A stretch of DNA of 64,000 nucleotides from Halalkalicoccus sp. NIPERK01. Lineage in GTDB: Archaea > Halobacteriota > Halobacteria > Halobacteriales > Halalkalicoccaceae. The notes under the pieces were generated by a model. The model made no database searches, was not told the DNA's origin, and worked only from the letters and a program-made list of their open reading frames with translations. The translations under genes were made by a program, and so were the position numbers. Of this stretch, positions 1 through 8,286 are shown piece after piece. The DNA lies in the NCBI RefSeq assembly GCF_030287405.1, contig NZ_JASVVV010000007.1, positions 62,001 through 126,000 on the forward strand, in the 5' to 3' direction. Each line of letters begins with the position of its first letter. Within the stretch, counting starts at the first letter, position 1.

Positions 1-45
1 GTCTTCGGGGTGGGCACGCTGCTGATGGGCTACGGGATACTCTGA
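1..45 (+). CDS. C-terminal end of an upstream small membrane protein (partial)
   Basis: The window opens inside a reading frame whose last 14 residues (VFGVGTLLMGYGIL) end at a TGA. The stretch is hydrophobic and glycine-rich, like the last membrane helix of a small membrane protein. It lies 12 nt before the fatty-acid transporter on the same strand, so the two are probably cotranscribed; the protein may be a small partner of the transporter. Function cannot be told from 14 residues. Confidence 0.6.
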   Translation, partial: VFGVGTLLMGYGIL

Positions 46-52
46 GGTGATC
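44..52 (+). promoter_or_regulatory. Strong Shine-Dalgarno site for the downstream transporter
   Basis: GAGGTGATC matches the complement of the haloarchaeal 16S rRNA 3' end and stands 5 nt before the ATG at 58. It overlaps the stop codon of the preceding gene, so translation of the transporter is SD-driven inside an operon. It also selects the ATG at 58 over the out-of-frame ATG at 54. Confidence 0.65.
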
Positions 53-57
53 GATGG

Positions 58-1413
58 ATGGCAACACACACCGAGACCGAAACGGCCTCGTCGGGAACCG
101 ACCGGGAGTTCGTGCCCTTCTTCGGGCGGTTCTTCCCGGAGTCGCTCGCGCTGTCGGTGCTGCTGGCGCTCGCGGCGCTTCTCGTCACGATCCCGTATCT
201 GGCCCCCCTCGAACAGCTGGAGCTGTTCGCGACGGGCTTTTACGACCTGTTCGTCCTCCAGATGGCGCTGATCCTCTACTGGGTCCTCTCGGCGACCGTC
301 GTCGGGGCGCGGCCCGTCGGCGCGCTGTTCGACCGGATCGCGCGCGCGATCCCGACGAGCCAGCCCGCGATCGTCTACTCGACGGGCCTGCTCGCGCTGG
401 CGTTCGGCTGGGTCAACTGGGCGCTCGGCCTCCTCGGGGGCGTGTTCGTCGGGCGGCGGCTCTGTCGGCGTGCCCGCGAGGAGGGCGTCGCGGTCCACTA
501 CCCCGCCGTACTGACCGCCGGCCTGCTCTCGCTCGTGCTCGCGAACCAGGGCCCCTCCAGCCCGGGCGCGTTGCTGATGGCCGATACGAGGGTCGCCGAG
601 ATGACCGGCTTTCTCGACGGGTCGGCGACCCTCGCCGTGAGCGAGTTCCTCCTCGCGCCGGCGAACCTCGTCCCCAGCGTCGTCCTGGTCGTGACGCTGC
701 CGCTGGTGCTGGTCGCCCTCGCCCCCGGCGCGGAGGCGAACCGGGCGGAGATCGAGGGCGAGTCGATACTCGAGGGCACCATCGCCGAGACGTTCGACCA
801 CTACTCCCTCCCCTCGAAGGGGGAGTACACGCCGGCCGACCTGCTCGAACAGTCGCGGCTCGTCTCGCTGGTGGCGGTGGCCATCGGCCTCGGTTCGGCC
901 GGGCTGTACTTCGCGGCCGGCGGGGCGCTGACGCTGTTGTGGCTGCTGTTCACCCTGATGATACTCGGCCTGCTCGTCCACGTCCGCCCGATGGCGTTCA
1001 GGAGCAAGACCACCCGTGCGACCCGGTGGGCGAACCACGTCGCGATCCCGTTCATGCTCTACGCGGTCGTCTTCGCGCTCCTCTCTGCGGCGGGCCTCTA
1101 CGGGGCGATCGGCGACGCTCTCGGGGGCGCTCTCGGGGCGTTCCTCGCGGCGCTCGGAGTCGGCCTCCTGGTCCCGGACCCCGCGTCCGTCTGGGTCCTG
1201 GTGGGTCCGGCGCTGGTCGCCGCGGGGTCGGACCTCGTCGCCTCGATCACCGCCGTGATGTACGGTGCGGGGCTCTCGAACCTCTGGCTCGGCTTTCTCT
1301 TCTGCGGGATCCTCTCGATCCGCGGGTTCGACTGGCGCGAGTTCGCCCGGTACGCGGCCGTCGTCTCCGTCTACGTCGTCGTCGTCGTGGGCGCGTCCCT
1401 GCTCGTCCTCTGA
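58..1413 (+). CDS. Short-chain fatty acid transporter, AtoE/SCFA_trans family
   Basis: A 451-residue integral membrane protein with about a dozen hydrophobic segments and an acidic hydrophilic N-terminus of about 18 residues, close to the usual family length. The WVNWALGLLGG stretch (118-128) is the signature region of the AtoE family, which imports short-chain fatty acids such as acetoacetate or butyrate. The next gene on the same strand is an acyl-CoA thioesterase 43 nt away, which fits short-chain acyl metabolism. The substrate is inferred from the family only; other carboxylates are possible. Confidence 0.8.
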   Translation: MATHTETETASSGTDREFVPFFGRFFPESLALSVLLALAALLVTIPYLAPLEQLELFATGFYDLFVLQMALILYWVLSATVVGARPVGALFDRIARAIPTSQPAIVYSTGLLALAFGWVNWALGLLGGVFVGRRLCRRAREEGVAVHYPAVLTAGLLSLVLANQGPSSPGALLMADTRVAEMTGFLDGSATLAVSEFLLAPANLVPSVVLVVTLPLVLVALAPGAEANRAEIEGESILEGTIAETFDHYSLPSKGEYTPADLLEQSRLVSLVAVAIGLGSAGLYFAAGGALTLLWLLFTLMILGLLVHVRPMAFRSKTTRATRWANHVAIPFMLYAVVFALLSAAGLYGAIGDALGGALGAFLAALGVGLLVPDPASVWVLVGPALVAAGSDLVASITAVMYGAGLSNLWLGFLFCGILSIRGFDWREFARYAAVVSVYVVVVVGASLLVL

Positions 1414-1456
1414 ACCGGGCCCGTAGCCTAATCACGGTCGGCGGCCAACCACGGGC

Positions 1457-1894
1457 ATGACGACGCTCTCGGAGACGCGGATCGAGAACCGCTACCGGGT
1501 CCAGCCCAACCACGCGAACAACTACGAGTCGCTCCACGGCGGCACCCTGATGAAGTGGATGGACGAGGTCGGCGCGATGGCCGCCATGCGCTTCGCCGGC
1601 GAGTCCTGCGTGACCGCGGGCGTGACCGAACTCGACTTCCAACAGCCGATACCGATCGGCGAGACCGCGCGGATCGAGGCCTACGCCTACGACGCTGGAC
1701 GGACGAGCGTGCGGGTCCGGATCCGTGCGTGGCGCGAGAACCCCCGGACCGGCGAGGCGGCGCTCACGACGGAGGCGTCCTTCACGTTCATCGCGATCGA
1801 CGCGGACGGCTCGCCCGTCGCGGTTCCCGACGTGACGGTCGAAACCGACGAGGAGCGCGATCTCCGGGACGTTGCACGCGACGCCGAGCACTAA
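1457..1894 (+). CDS. Acyl-CoA thioesterase, hot-dog fold (BACH/YciA type)
   Basis: A 145-residue single hot-dog domain. The motif N-x-x-S-LHGG-x-LMKWMDE (about 22-37) and the following TELDFQQPI strand are typical of acyl-CoA hydrolases; Asp36 lies at the expected catalytic position. It should hydrolyse short- or medium-chain acyl-CoA to free acid and CoA in the cytoplasm. It follows the fatty-acid transporter and probably shares its transcript. Its TAA overlaps the stop codon of the convergent methyltransferase gene in the tetranucleotide CTAA (1891-1894), leaving no room for a separate terminator. Confidence 0.85.
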   Translation: MTTLSETRIENRYRVQPNHANNYESLHGGTLMKWMDEVGAMAAMRFAGESCVTAGVTELDFQQPIPIGETARIEAYAYDAGRTSVRVRIRAWRENPRTGEAALTTEASFTFIAIDADGSPVAVPDVTVETDEERDLRDVARDAEH

Positions 1895-2952
1895 CCCAGC
1901 ACCAGAACGTAGCGCGTCAGCGACCGATGGACGCGACGCTCGAAGCGCTCCTCGACGGTCCAGCCCGCGCTCTCGGCGGCCCCGGCCCAGGAACGATCCG
2001 CGACCACGACGGCGCGGGGCGCGAGGCGGCGAGCCTCGGCGAGCGCTCCTTCGACGAGCGCCGCGAGATCGCCCTCGACCTTCGACTGGCGGCCGTAGGG
2101 GGCGTCGAACACCACCCCGTCGACCGACCCGTCGCGAAGTGGGATCCGGGTGGCGTCGCCGCGAAATAGGTCGAACCCGACGCCGTAGTGGGCGAGGTTC
2201 TCGCGCGCGCCCCGCACCATCTTCCCCTGGGCGTCGGCCCCGATCACCCGTGCGCCGACCAGTCCGGCCTCGACGAGCACGCCCCCGGTGCCACACATCG
2301 GGTCGAGGACCGTCGCATCGGGGCCCGCGCCGACGACGTTCGCGATCGCCCGAGCGAGGAGGGGGTCCATGCTGCCGGGCTGGAAGAACGGCTTGTCGGT
2401 CGGCATCCGCTCGCCGAAGTCGCGTCGGCTCTCGGCGGCGAGCCAGCCCAGCGCGCAGATCCCGTCTCCCGGTGTCCCGGATCGGACACCGCTCGACCGT
2501 TCCGCGGAACGGGGTTCCGCGCCGTCGGCGGAGAAAACGGCCCGGAGCTCGTGATCCGGATCCTCCAGATCGACCGAGAACCCACGATCGACCAGCACGG
2601 AGCCCAGTTCGCGCTCGGCGCGCTGGGTGTCGACCGCCGTGTCCCGCACCCGGCGGGCGCGAACCCTGACCGATCCCTCGCGGTCGATCCCCGCGAGTTC
2701 GAGCAGGAGGCGCGCCGAGTCGATCTCCCCGCTGGTGGTCCCGAGCAGTTCGCTCGCGCGGTGCGTGTAGGCGAGTCCTCGAACGCTTCGAGCGTCGATC
2801 CCGCGGGCGGTCGCCAGCCCGGGCGCGAGCGGGGAGACGGCGCTGGCGGCGGAACGCGCCTCACACCGGGCGAACGCGTCGTCCTCGCCGGCGAGTTCCA
2901 GCAGGTACACGCCCCGTTCTCGCTCGGATAGCGTAATCAGCGTGCCGGTCAC
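1891..2952 (-). CDS. tRNA (guanine(10)-N2)-dimethyltransferase, Trm-G10 type
   Basis: A 353-residue protein with an N-terminal THUMP-like RNA-binding region and a C-terminal Rossmann methyltransferase. The SAM-binding motif DPMCGTGG is at 217-224 and the catalytic motif is DAPYG at 283-287, where most relatives have DPPYG. The family methylates G10 of archaeal tRNAs to m2G and m2,2G using S-adenosylmethionine. The preceding FFQPGSMDP segment (199-207) is also typical of this group. The ATG at 2952 is the first one available and gives a THUMP of normal length; a start a few codons later is possible. Confidence 0.85.
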   Translation of the reverse strand: MTGTLITLSERERGVYLLELAGEDDAFARCEARSAASAVSPLAPGLATARGIDARSVRGLAYTHRASELLGTTSGEIDSARLLLELAGIDREGSVRVRARRVRDTAVDTQRAERELGSVLVDRGFSVDLEDPDHELRAVFSADGAEPRSAERSSGVRSGTPGDGICALGWLAAESRRDFGERMPTDKPFFQPGSMDPLLARAIANVVGAGPDATVLDPMCGTGGVLVEAGLVGARVIGADAQGKMVRGARENLAHYGVGFDLFRGDATRIPLRDGSVDGVVFDAPYGRQSKVEGDLAALVEGALAEARRLAPRAVVVADRSWAGAAESAGWTVEERFERRVHRSLTRYVLVLG

Positions 2953-3025
2953 GCGATGGCTGTCGAGAACGGGCGGGACGTCTCGATCGGCCCGGACCGG
3001 TGGACTAAGCCGCAGGCGAACCGGA

Positions 3026-4327
3026 TCAGGCGCCGGGACCGTAATCGGGGCTGATGTCGTCGCGCAGACGTGCCTCGGCCGAGAGCTGGTGGGCGTGGGT
3101 GCCCTCGAGCTCGCAGATCTTCGCGGCCCACGGCGCGATCCGGGCGGCGCCCTCCGCGGTCGCCTCCTGGTGGGTGAGCGTCTTCGTGTAGGTGCCGACC
3201 CAGATGCCGCCGCTGTAGCGCGCGACCTCGAGGGTCGGCAGCGAGTGGTTCGTTCCCACCGCCTTGTCGCCGAAGACGACCGGCGAGTGCTCGCCCAGGA
3301 AGAGCGAGCCGTAGTTGGTGAGGTCCTCGACGATCGAGCGCGGCTCGTCGATCATCACCTGGAGGTGCTCGATCGCGTAGTCGTTGACGACCTCGACGGC
3401 GTCGTCCATCGTCTCGGCGACGACGACCTCGCCGTTGTTCTCCCAGCACTCCCCGGCGACGTCCGCGGTCCGGATCTCCGAGAGGCCGTCGTGGAAGGCC
3501 TCGACGGCCGCCTCCGCGACCGCTCGATCCGTGGAGACGAGGATCGGACGAGAGTTGGGGTCGTGTTCGGCCTGTGCGAGCAGGTCGGTCGCGACGAGGT
3601 CGGGGTCGGCGCTCGAGTCGGCGAGGACCAGCACCTCCGACGGCCCGGCGAGGAAGTCGATGCCGACGTGGCCGAACACCTGGCGTTTGGCCTCGGTGAC
3701 GAAGACGTTGCCCGGGCCGGTGACCTTCGCGACCCCCGGCACGGAGTCGGTGCCGTAGGCCATCGCGCCGATCGCCTGCGCGCCGCCGATGCAGTAGATC
3801 TCGTCGGCGCCGGCCCGATCCATCGCGTACAGCTGGGCGGGCTGGATCGTGCCGTTCTCCTGGGGCGGCGCGCAGGTGACCACGCGCTCGACGCCCGCGA
3901 CCTTCGCGGGGACGATCGACATCGCGGGCGCGGCCACGAGCGGGTGGCGGCCGCCGGGGACGTACGTGCCCGCGGACTCGACGGGAACGATCCGCTGGCC
4001 CAGTCGAACCCCCTCCTCGAACTCGCGTTCGAAGCCCTCGATGTGCTCGCGCTGTTCCTCGTGGAACTCCCGGACGTTCGCGACGGTGTTGTCGATGGCC
4101 TCGCGGTCGGCCGACGAGAGCTCCTCGCGTGCGGCCTCGATCTCGTCGTCGTCCACGCGAAAGCGCTCGCGTTCGACGCCGTCGAACTCCTCGGTGAACG
4201 CGGCGACCGCCTCGTCGCCCCGCTCCCGTACCTCCCCGAGGATGTCCTGTACCGATTCGGTGACCTCCCGATCGATCGAGATCGACGCGCTCTCGGTCCG
4301 TTTGAGATACTCGACGTTGGCGCACAT
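3026..4327 (-). CDS. hisD: Histidinol dehydrogenase
   Basis: A 433-residue enzyme catalysing the last two NAD-dependent oxidations of histidine synthesis, L-histidinol to L-histidine. Visible hallmarks are GPGNVFVTEAKRQVFG, the LLAQAEHD motif supplying Zn-binding Gln and His, and GEHSPVVFGDKAVGTNHSLPT near the C-terminus, split here only by description (GEHSPVVFGDKAVG and TNHSLPT), with the catalytic and metal-binding acids and histidines. The frame runs on upstream to 4378, but the ATG at 4327 gives the family N-terminus and lies 27-30 nt from a TATA box. hisG lies about 5 kb away, consistent with the scattered his genes of haloarchaea. Confidence 0.95.
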   Translation of the reverse strand: MCANVEYLKRTESASISIDREVTESVQDILGEVRERGDEAVAAFTEEFDGVERERFRVDDDEIEAAREELSSADREAIDNTVANVREFHEEQREHIEGFEREFEEGVRLGQRIVPVESAGTYVPGGRHPLVAAPAMSIVPAKVAGVERVVTCAPPQENGTIQPAQLYAMDRAGADEIYCIGGAQAIGAMAYGTDSVPGVAKVTGPGNVFVTEAKRQVFGHVGIDFLAGPSEVLVLADSSADPDLVATDLLAQAEHDPNSRPILVSTDRAVAEAAVEAFHDGLSEIRTADVAGECWENNGEVVVAETMDDAVEVVNDYAIEHLQVMIDEPRSIVEDLTNYGSLFLGEHSPVVFGDKAVGTNHSLPTLEVARYSGGIWVGTYTKTLTHQEATAEGAARIAPWAAKICELEGTHAHQLSAEARLRDDISPDYGPGA

Positions 4328-4351
4328 GCTCGGGGGAGAATCGTGAGGGAT

Positions 4352-4361
4352 CCGCTTTAAG
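4352..4361 (-). promoter_or_regulatory. TATA box of hisD
   Basis: On the minus strand the sequence reads CTTAAAGCGG, centred about 28 nt before the hisD ATG at 4327. This is the normal distance from TATA box to transcription start in archaea, so the transcript would be leaderless. It supports the start at 4327 rather than the upstream in-frame ATG. Confidence 0.55.
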
Positions 4362-4432
4362 GCTGTGACTGCGGCCACCGTAGCCTTCGTCCCCGTCGAT
4401 AACGGTTAGGCGTCCGGGACGGTACGGGAAGC

Positions 4433-5206
4433 ATGCACACGGATCGGACCGTCATCGTGACGGGCGCGAGCGGCGGGATCGGCCGCGAGATCGGGTTGCG
4501 GCTCCTCGACGAGGGGGCGAACGTCGTGCTCGCGGCCCGGAGCGACGGGATCTACGAAACCGCCGAGGACTCCGGCGCGGGCGAGCGCGCCCTGCCGGTC
4601 GAGACCGACGTGACCGACGAGCGATCGGTCAGGGCGACCGTCGACGAGGCGCAATCGACCTTCGGCGGTATCGACGCGCTCGTGAACAACGCCGGGATCG
4701 CCGGCCCGACCGCGCCGGTCGAGGAGGTCTCGCGCGAGGAGTGGGACCGGACGATGGCGGTCAACGTCACCGGACAGTTCCTGCTGGCGAAACACGCCGT
4801 GCCCGCGCTCCGGGAGAGCGACCGGGCGAGCATCGTCAATGTCGCCTCGATCAGCGGGAAGCGCCCCCTCGAGGGGAGGGCCCCGTATACGGCCTCGAAG
4901 ACGGCGGTGATCGGTCTCACCAGGACGCTCGCGTTCGAACTGGGCGAGGACGGCGTGACGGTCAACGCGGTCTGTCCGGGCGCGACGCGGGGCCCGCGCA
5001 TCGAGCGCGTGATCGAGCGCCAGGCCGAGAGGCGCGGCGTGAGCTACGAGGAGGCGAAACGGGCGACCTTCACCGACGACGCCGCGCTGGGCGAGCTGGT
5101 CGGGCCCGAGGACGTCGCCGCGCTGGTGTCGTTCCTCCTCGGGCCCGACGCCCGCCACATCACCGCCCAGGACGTGAACGTCGACGCCGGGACCGTCTGG
5201 TACTAG
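4433..5206 (+). CDS. SDR-family NAD(P)-dependent oxidoreductase
   Basis: A 257-residue classical short-chain dehydrogenase. The cofactor motif TGASGGIG is at 10-17, NNAG at 85-88, and the catalytic residues are Ser139, Tyr152 and Lys156 (YTASK). The C-terminal DVNVDAGTVWY is typical of FabG-like 3-ketoacyl or sugar-alcohol dehydrogenases. The substrate cannot be read from sequence. It is transcribed divergently from hisD, and its TAG shares the tetranucleotide CTAG (5203-5206) with the stop codon of the convergent gene. Confidence 0.85.
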   Translation: MHTDRTVIVTGASGGIGREIGLRLLDEGANVVLAARSDGIYETAEDSGAGERALPVETDVTDERSVRATVDEAQSTFGGIDALVNNAGIAGPTAPVEEVSREEWDRTMAVNVTGQFLLAKHAVPALRESDRASIVNVASISGKRPLEGRAPYTASKTAVIGLTRTLAFELGEDGVTVNAVCPGATRGPRIERVIERQAERRGVSYEEAKRATFTDDAALGELVGPEDVAALVSFLLGPDARHITAQDVNVDAGTVWY

Positions 5207-5769
5207 CCGAGCGAGTCGTATCGGGCTTCGAGGGGTTCGATGTCCTCGAGCAGTTCGACCTGCCTGGTGAGGGCGCTGACGGCGTAGCGCTCGCCCGCGT
5301 CGCCGTAATCGACGACGTAGAACGGCGTGTAGACGAGTTCGAGCCGGTCGATCGTGGACTCCGGGCGCCTGACCGGGCGGTAGGTCCGGTCGAGATAGGG
5401 GAAGATCCAGTCGCGCCACCGGTCGGTCGCCCCGTCTTCGGAGACCGCCGCCGGGAGGACGGACGCGGGCGAGACGTCGACCGTCACCCGGTCGGGCGGG
5501 TCCACGTCCACCTCGCCGACGCGGCCGGTGATCCCGTCGATACCGACGAGGAACCTGACCGTCCGCTCGCCGCGGACGAGCCGATCGAGTTCGACCGTCG
5601 TGTACGCCAAATAATCCGGATAGTACACCGTCGTGACGGTTTCGGGCTCGTACCCGCGGCCGATCAGTTCGCGGATCGTCGCGGAGAGGTACGTCCGGAC
5701 CGTCAGCCTGTCGGTTCGATCGACGGCGGCGGCCTCCTCGAGTTGCGGGGCGAACGCCCTGATCTCCAT
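5203..5769 (-). CDS. Conserved-looking haloarchaeal protein of unknown function
   Basis: A 188-residue soluble acidic protein that I do not recognise. It has no signal peptide, no clear membrane segment and no cysteine motif. The N-terminal third is helical with acidic patches and the middle is rich in Val-Asp-Pro strands (VGEVDVDPPDRVTVDVSP), suggesting an alpha/beta fold. It starts 31 nt downstream of the symporter stop on the same strand, so it may belong to that transcript and could be a regulator or processing partner, but this is only a positional inference. Confidence 0.7.
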   Translation of the reverse strand: MEIRAFAPQLEEAAAVDRTDRLTVRTYLSATIRELIGRGYEPETVTTVYYPDYLAYTTVELDRLVRGERTVRFLVGIDGITGRVGEVDVDPPDRVTVDVSPASVLPAAVSEDGATDRWRDWIFPYLDRTYRPVRRPESTIDRLELVYTPFYVVDYGDAGERYAVSALTRQVELLEDIEPLEARYDSLG

Positions 5770-5799
5770 CGGGGAAACACACGGGACGAGCCGTATCAG

Positions 5800-7356
5800 C
5801 TATTCGGTCCGGTCCGAAGCCCCGCCGTCGGTACTGGCTTCCCGGCCGCCGAACACCTCGTTCACGTGCGAGGTCGGCAACGGCTCGGTGAACCGGTTCG
5901 CGAGGAACGTCCCGAGACAGCTCGCGATGAAGCCAATCCCGGTCGCGGCGAACGGGTTCTCGTTGTACGGATACCACCCGGCGTAGAGCCCGGCCTGCGG
6001 ACCGAGGTGGATCGCGAAGTAGACCGCGAACCCGAGGGCGAACCCGGCGATCGCGGCCCGCTTCGAGGTCGTCTCCTCGAAGCTGCCGACGAAGTACGGG
6101 CCGCTGTACGCCGAGATGATGCCGCCGATCCCGACCCACATGAACACCGAGAGGTACTGCGGCGGCACGGTGACGGCCGCGACGGCGACGACGGTCACGA
6201 CGACCGTCGACGCGCGCGAGATCCACAGCGCCTTCTGCCCGACCGCCGCGCTGTTTGGATCGCCGCCCTTCCAGGGGACGTACGTCTTCCGGTACAGGTC
6301 GTTCGCGAACACCTGCGAGACGGCGATGATGAGCCCGTCGGCGGTCGAGATGATCGCGCTCAGGATCGCGACGCCGAGGAACGCGGCGACGACCGCGGGC
6401 ATCGTCTCGACGAACAACACGGGGATGATCGCGTCGGGGTTCTCGATCCGTATCCCCTGTGCCGCCCCGAGCACCCCGCCGAGGAACATCAGCGGCAGCG
6501 CCATCCCGGCGATCGAGGCGACCACCATGAACTTCTTGATGTACTGGGTGCCCTTGATCGCGAAGAACTTGTTGCCGAGATGCGGCTGGGCGGTGAAGCC
6601 GATGTGGGCGACGAACAGCAGGACGATCACCCACCAGCTGGCGAAGATGGGGTTGTCGGGATCGGTGTGGCTGTCCCACTGCTGGCCGGAGTCGAGCGCG
6701 GCGTTGACTGCGCCGACCCCGCCGTCGAGCCCCCAGCCCGTGGCGAACATGACGACGATCAGCCCCGTGATCGCGACCATGATCGCGCCCTGGACCGCGT
6801 CGGTGATGATGTCGGCGTGGCTCCCGCCGGCGACCAGGTAGAGGAGGAGGAGCCCGCCGGCGAACCAGATGCCGAACTCGTAGGGCAGGCCGAGGATGGC
6901 GTCGAACATCCAGCCGGCGGCGACGATCTGCGCCATGACGTAGAACAGCAAGAACAGCGCGATGCTCGCGGCGAGAAGCCGCAACAGCGGACTCCCGTAC
7001 CGATCACCGAGGAAGTCGGGGATCGACTGGGAGTTGAAACGGTCGCCGACCTTCTTGGTGATCCGGGCGACGAGCATCATCCCGAGGTAGATTCCGATGG
7101 GGTAGATCAGCGCGTAGTAGCCGGCTTTGAACCCCATGTCGTAGGCCATCCCGGGGATCCCCATGAACGTCGACCCGCTCGCGACCGTCGCCGCGTACGC
7201 GAACGCCAGCGCGAGGAAGCCGAACCCCCCGCGGGCGGTCGCGTAATCGTCCTGGGTATCGGTTCGCTGCCAGCCCCAGTAGCCGAGCCCGAGGATCAAC
7301 ACCACGTACAGCACGAGGAACGCCCACCCGTACGTAATCACCGCCTCGGTCGCCAT
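5800..7356 (-). CDS. Sodium:solute symporter (SSS family)
   Basis: A 518-residue membrane protein with about 13 hydrophobic segments, the usual size for the SSS/SLC5 family. N-terminal features include the conserved G-rich segment FAYAATVASGSTFMGIPG, whose Ser/Thr residues contribute to the sodium site, and FNSQSIPDFLGDRYGS. It imports an unknown solute with Na+; candidates include organic acids, amino acids or sugars. Its ATG overlaps the TGA of a 44-aa membrane protein (TGATG), indicating translational coupling. The C-terminal tail (about 500-518) is acidic and cytoplasmic. Confidence 0.85.
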   Translation of the reverse strand: MATEAVITYGWAFLVLYVVLILGLGYWGWQRTDTQDDYATARGGFGFLALAFAYAATVASGSTFMGIPGMAYDMGFKAGYYALIYPIGIYLGMMLVARITKKVGDRFNSQSIPDFLGDRYGSPLLRLLAASIALFLLFYVMAQIVAAGWMFDAILGLPYEFGIWFAGGLLLLYLVAGGSHADIITDAVQGAIMVAITGLIVVMFATGWGLDGGVGAVNAALDSGQQWDSHTDPDNPIFASWWVIVLLFVAHIGFTAQPHLGNKFFAIKGTQYIKKFMVVASIAGMALPLMFLGGVLGAAQGIRIENPDAIIPVLFVETMPAVVAAFLGVAILSAIISTADGLIIAVSQVFANDLYRKTYVPWKGGDPNSAAVGQKALWISRASTVVVTVVAVAAVTVPPQYLSVFMWVGIGGIISAYSGPYFVGSFEETTSKRAAIAGFALGFAVYFAIHLGPQAGLYAGWYPYNENPFAATGIGFIASCLGTFLANRFTEPLPTSHVNEVFGGREASTDGGASDRTE

Positions 7357-7490
7357 CAGGACTCACCCCGACGCCGGCGCGATCGGCGGTCCGTGCGTTC
7401 CTCCAGGAGGTCCTCCAGTTTCAGGACCCACACGGCGACGCAGGCGAAGTACAGGGCGGTCGTTACCGTGAGTACCTCTAGCACGTTCAT
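7356..7490 (-). CDS. Small single-helix membrane protein coupled to the symporter
   Basis: A 44-residue protein: one hydrophobic helix (about 4-24, VLEVLTVTTALYFACVAVWVL) followed by a very basic tail (RRSRRRRGES). Its stop overlaps the symporter start. Small accessory proteins encoded next to sodium:solute symporters are known in bacteria and archaea, and by position and shape this looks like one, although I cannot confirm family membership. A minus-strand TATA-like sequence (CTTTATTA, 7517-7524) lies about 30 nt upstream of the ATG, fitting a leaderless start here. Confidence 0.6.
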   Translation of the reverse strand: MNVLEVLTVTTALYFACVAVWVLKLEDLLEERTDRRSRRRRGES

Positions 7491-7516
7491 CGATGGCGCG
7501 TGTACAGCCACGTCGG

Positions 7517-7524
7517 TAATAAAG
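7517..7524 (-). promoter_or_regulatory. TATA box of the small-protein/symporter operon
   Basis: Minus-strand CTTTATTA is centred about 30 nt before the ATG at 7490. It sits in the 235-bp region divergent from tbp. Confidence 0.45.
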
Positions 7525-7685
7525 ACGGTGGATGTCTCGACCGATAGCCGCAGTAGGGCTCTCGGCTCGGGGGACTCGATTCGGACGAGGGCCGTCCGCG
7601 TGGTTCCCGCATGACCGAACCCGGGAGGTCTTCGGGCGTTCACGCGAGCCTCGTCGGACGCCGGCGACCGCGACGGGTCTCCACC

Positions 7686-7701
7686 AACCTTTATAAAGGT
7701 T
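7686..7701. promoter_or_regulatory. Perfect 16-bp palindrome containing the tbp TATA box
   Basis: AACCTTTATAAAGGTT reads the same on both strands. Its centre is about 31 nt before the tbp ATG at 7725, so it contains the promoter TATA element. A second TATA-like sequence, TTATAAAG, follows at 7711-7718. The symmetry is more than a TATA box needs and suggests a bound dimeric regulator or TBP autoregulation. Confidence 0.6.
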
Positions 7702-7724
7702 AAATACATCTTATAAAGAGAACG

Positions 7725-8282
7725 ATGGACCCAAAGGAGACTATTAACATCGAGAACGTCGTCGCGTCGACGGGCATCGGACAGGAACTCGACCTCCAGA
7801 GCGTTGCGATGGACCTCGAAGGGGCCGACTACGACCCCGAGCAGTTCCCCGGACTCGTCTACCGCACGCAGAACCCCAAGTCGGCGGCGCTCATCTTCCG
7901 CTCGGGCAAGATCGTCTGTACGGGCGCAAAGAGCACCGACGACGTCCACGAGAGCCTCCAGATCGTCTTCGACAAGCTCCGTGATCTGGAGATCCAGGTG
8001 CAGGACGACCCCGAGATCGTCGTCCAGAACATCGTCACCAGCGCGGACCTGGGGCGCAACCTCAACCTGAACGCGATCGCGATCGGGCTGGGCCTCGAGA
8101 ACATCGAGTACGAACCCGAGCAGTTCCCCGGACTGGTCTACCGCCTCGACGAGCCGAAGGTCGTCGCCCTGCTCTTCGGCTCGGGCAAGCTCGTCATCAC
8201 GGGCGGCAAACAGCCCGTCGACGCCGAACACGCCGTCGACAAGATCGTCTCCCGGCTAGAGGAACTCGGCCTCCTCGAGTAG
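7725..8282 (+). CDS. tbp: TATA-box-binding protein
   Basis: A 185-residue TBP made of two direct repeats (about 5-90 and 96-180), each with the signature PEQFPGLVYR followed by a basic GSGK or RSGK strand. It binds promoter TATA boxes and recruits TFB and RNA polymerase. Length and the short acidic tail (EELGLLE) are normal. Haloarchaea often carry several TBPs; only this one is in the window. The ATG fits a leaderless transcript from the palindromic TATA region. Two membrane-protein genes follow closely downstream. Confidence 0.96.
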   Translation: MDPKETINIENVVASTGIGQELDLQSVAMDLEGADYDPEQFPGLVYRTQNPKSAALIFRSGKIVCTGAKSTDDVHESLQIVFDKLRDLEIQVQDDPEIVVQNIVTSADLGRNLNLNAIAIGLGLENIEYEPEQFPGLVYRLDEPKVVALLFGSGKLVITGGKQPVDAEHAVDKIVSRLEELGLLE

Positions 8283-8286
8283 CCGG

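Noticed and set aside
4741-7614. Very long plus-strand open frame (957 codons) opposite the symporter and SDR genes
   Set aside because: Its translation is Arg/Asp/Gly/Pro-rich and low in complexity, and the real genes on the other frames have family motifs. It is a shadow caused by high third-position G+C.
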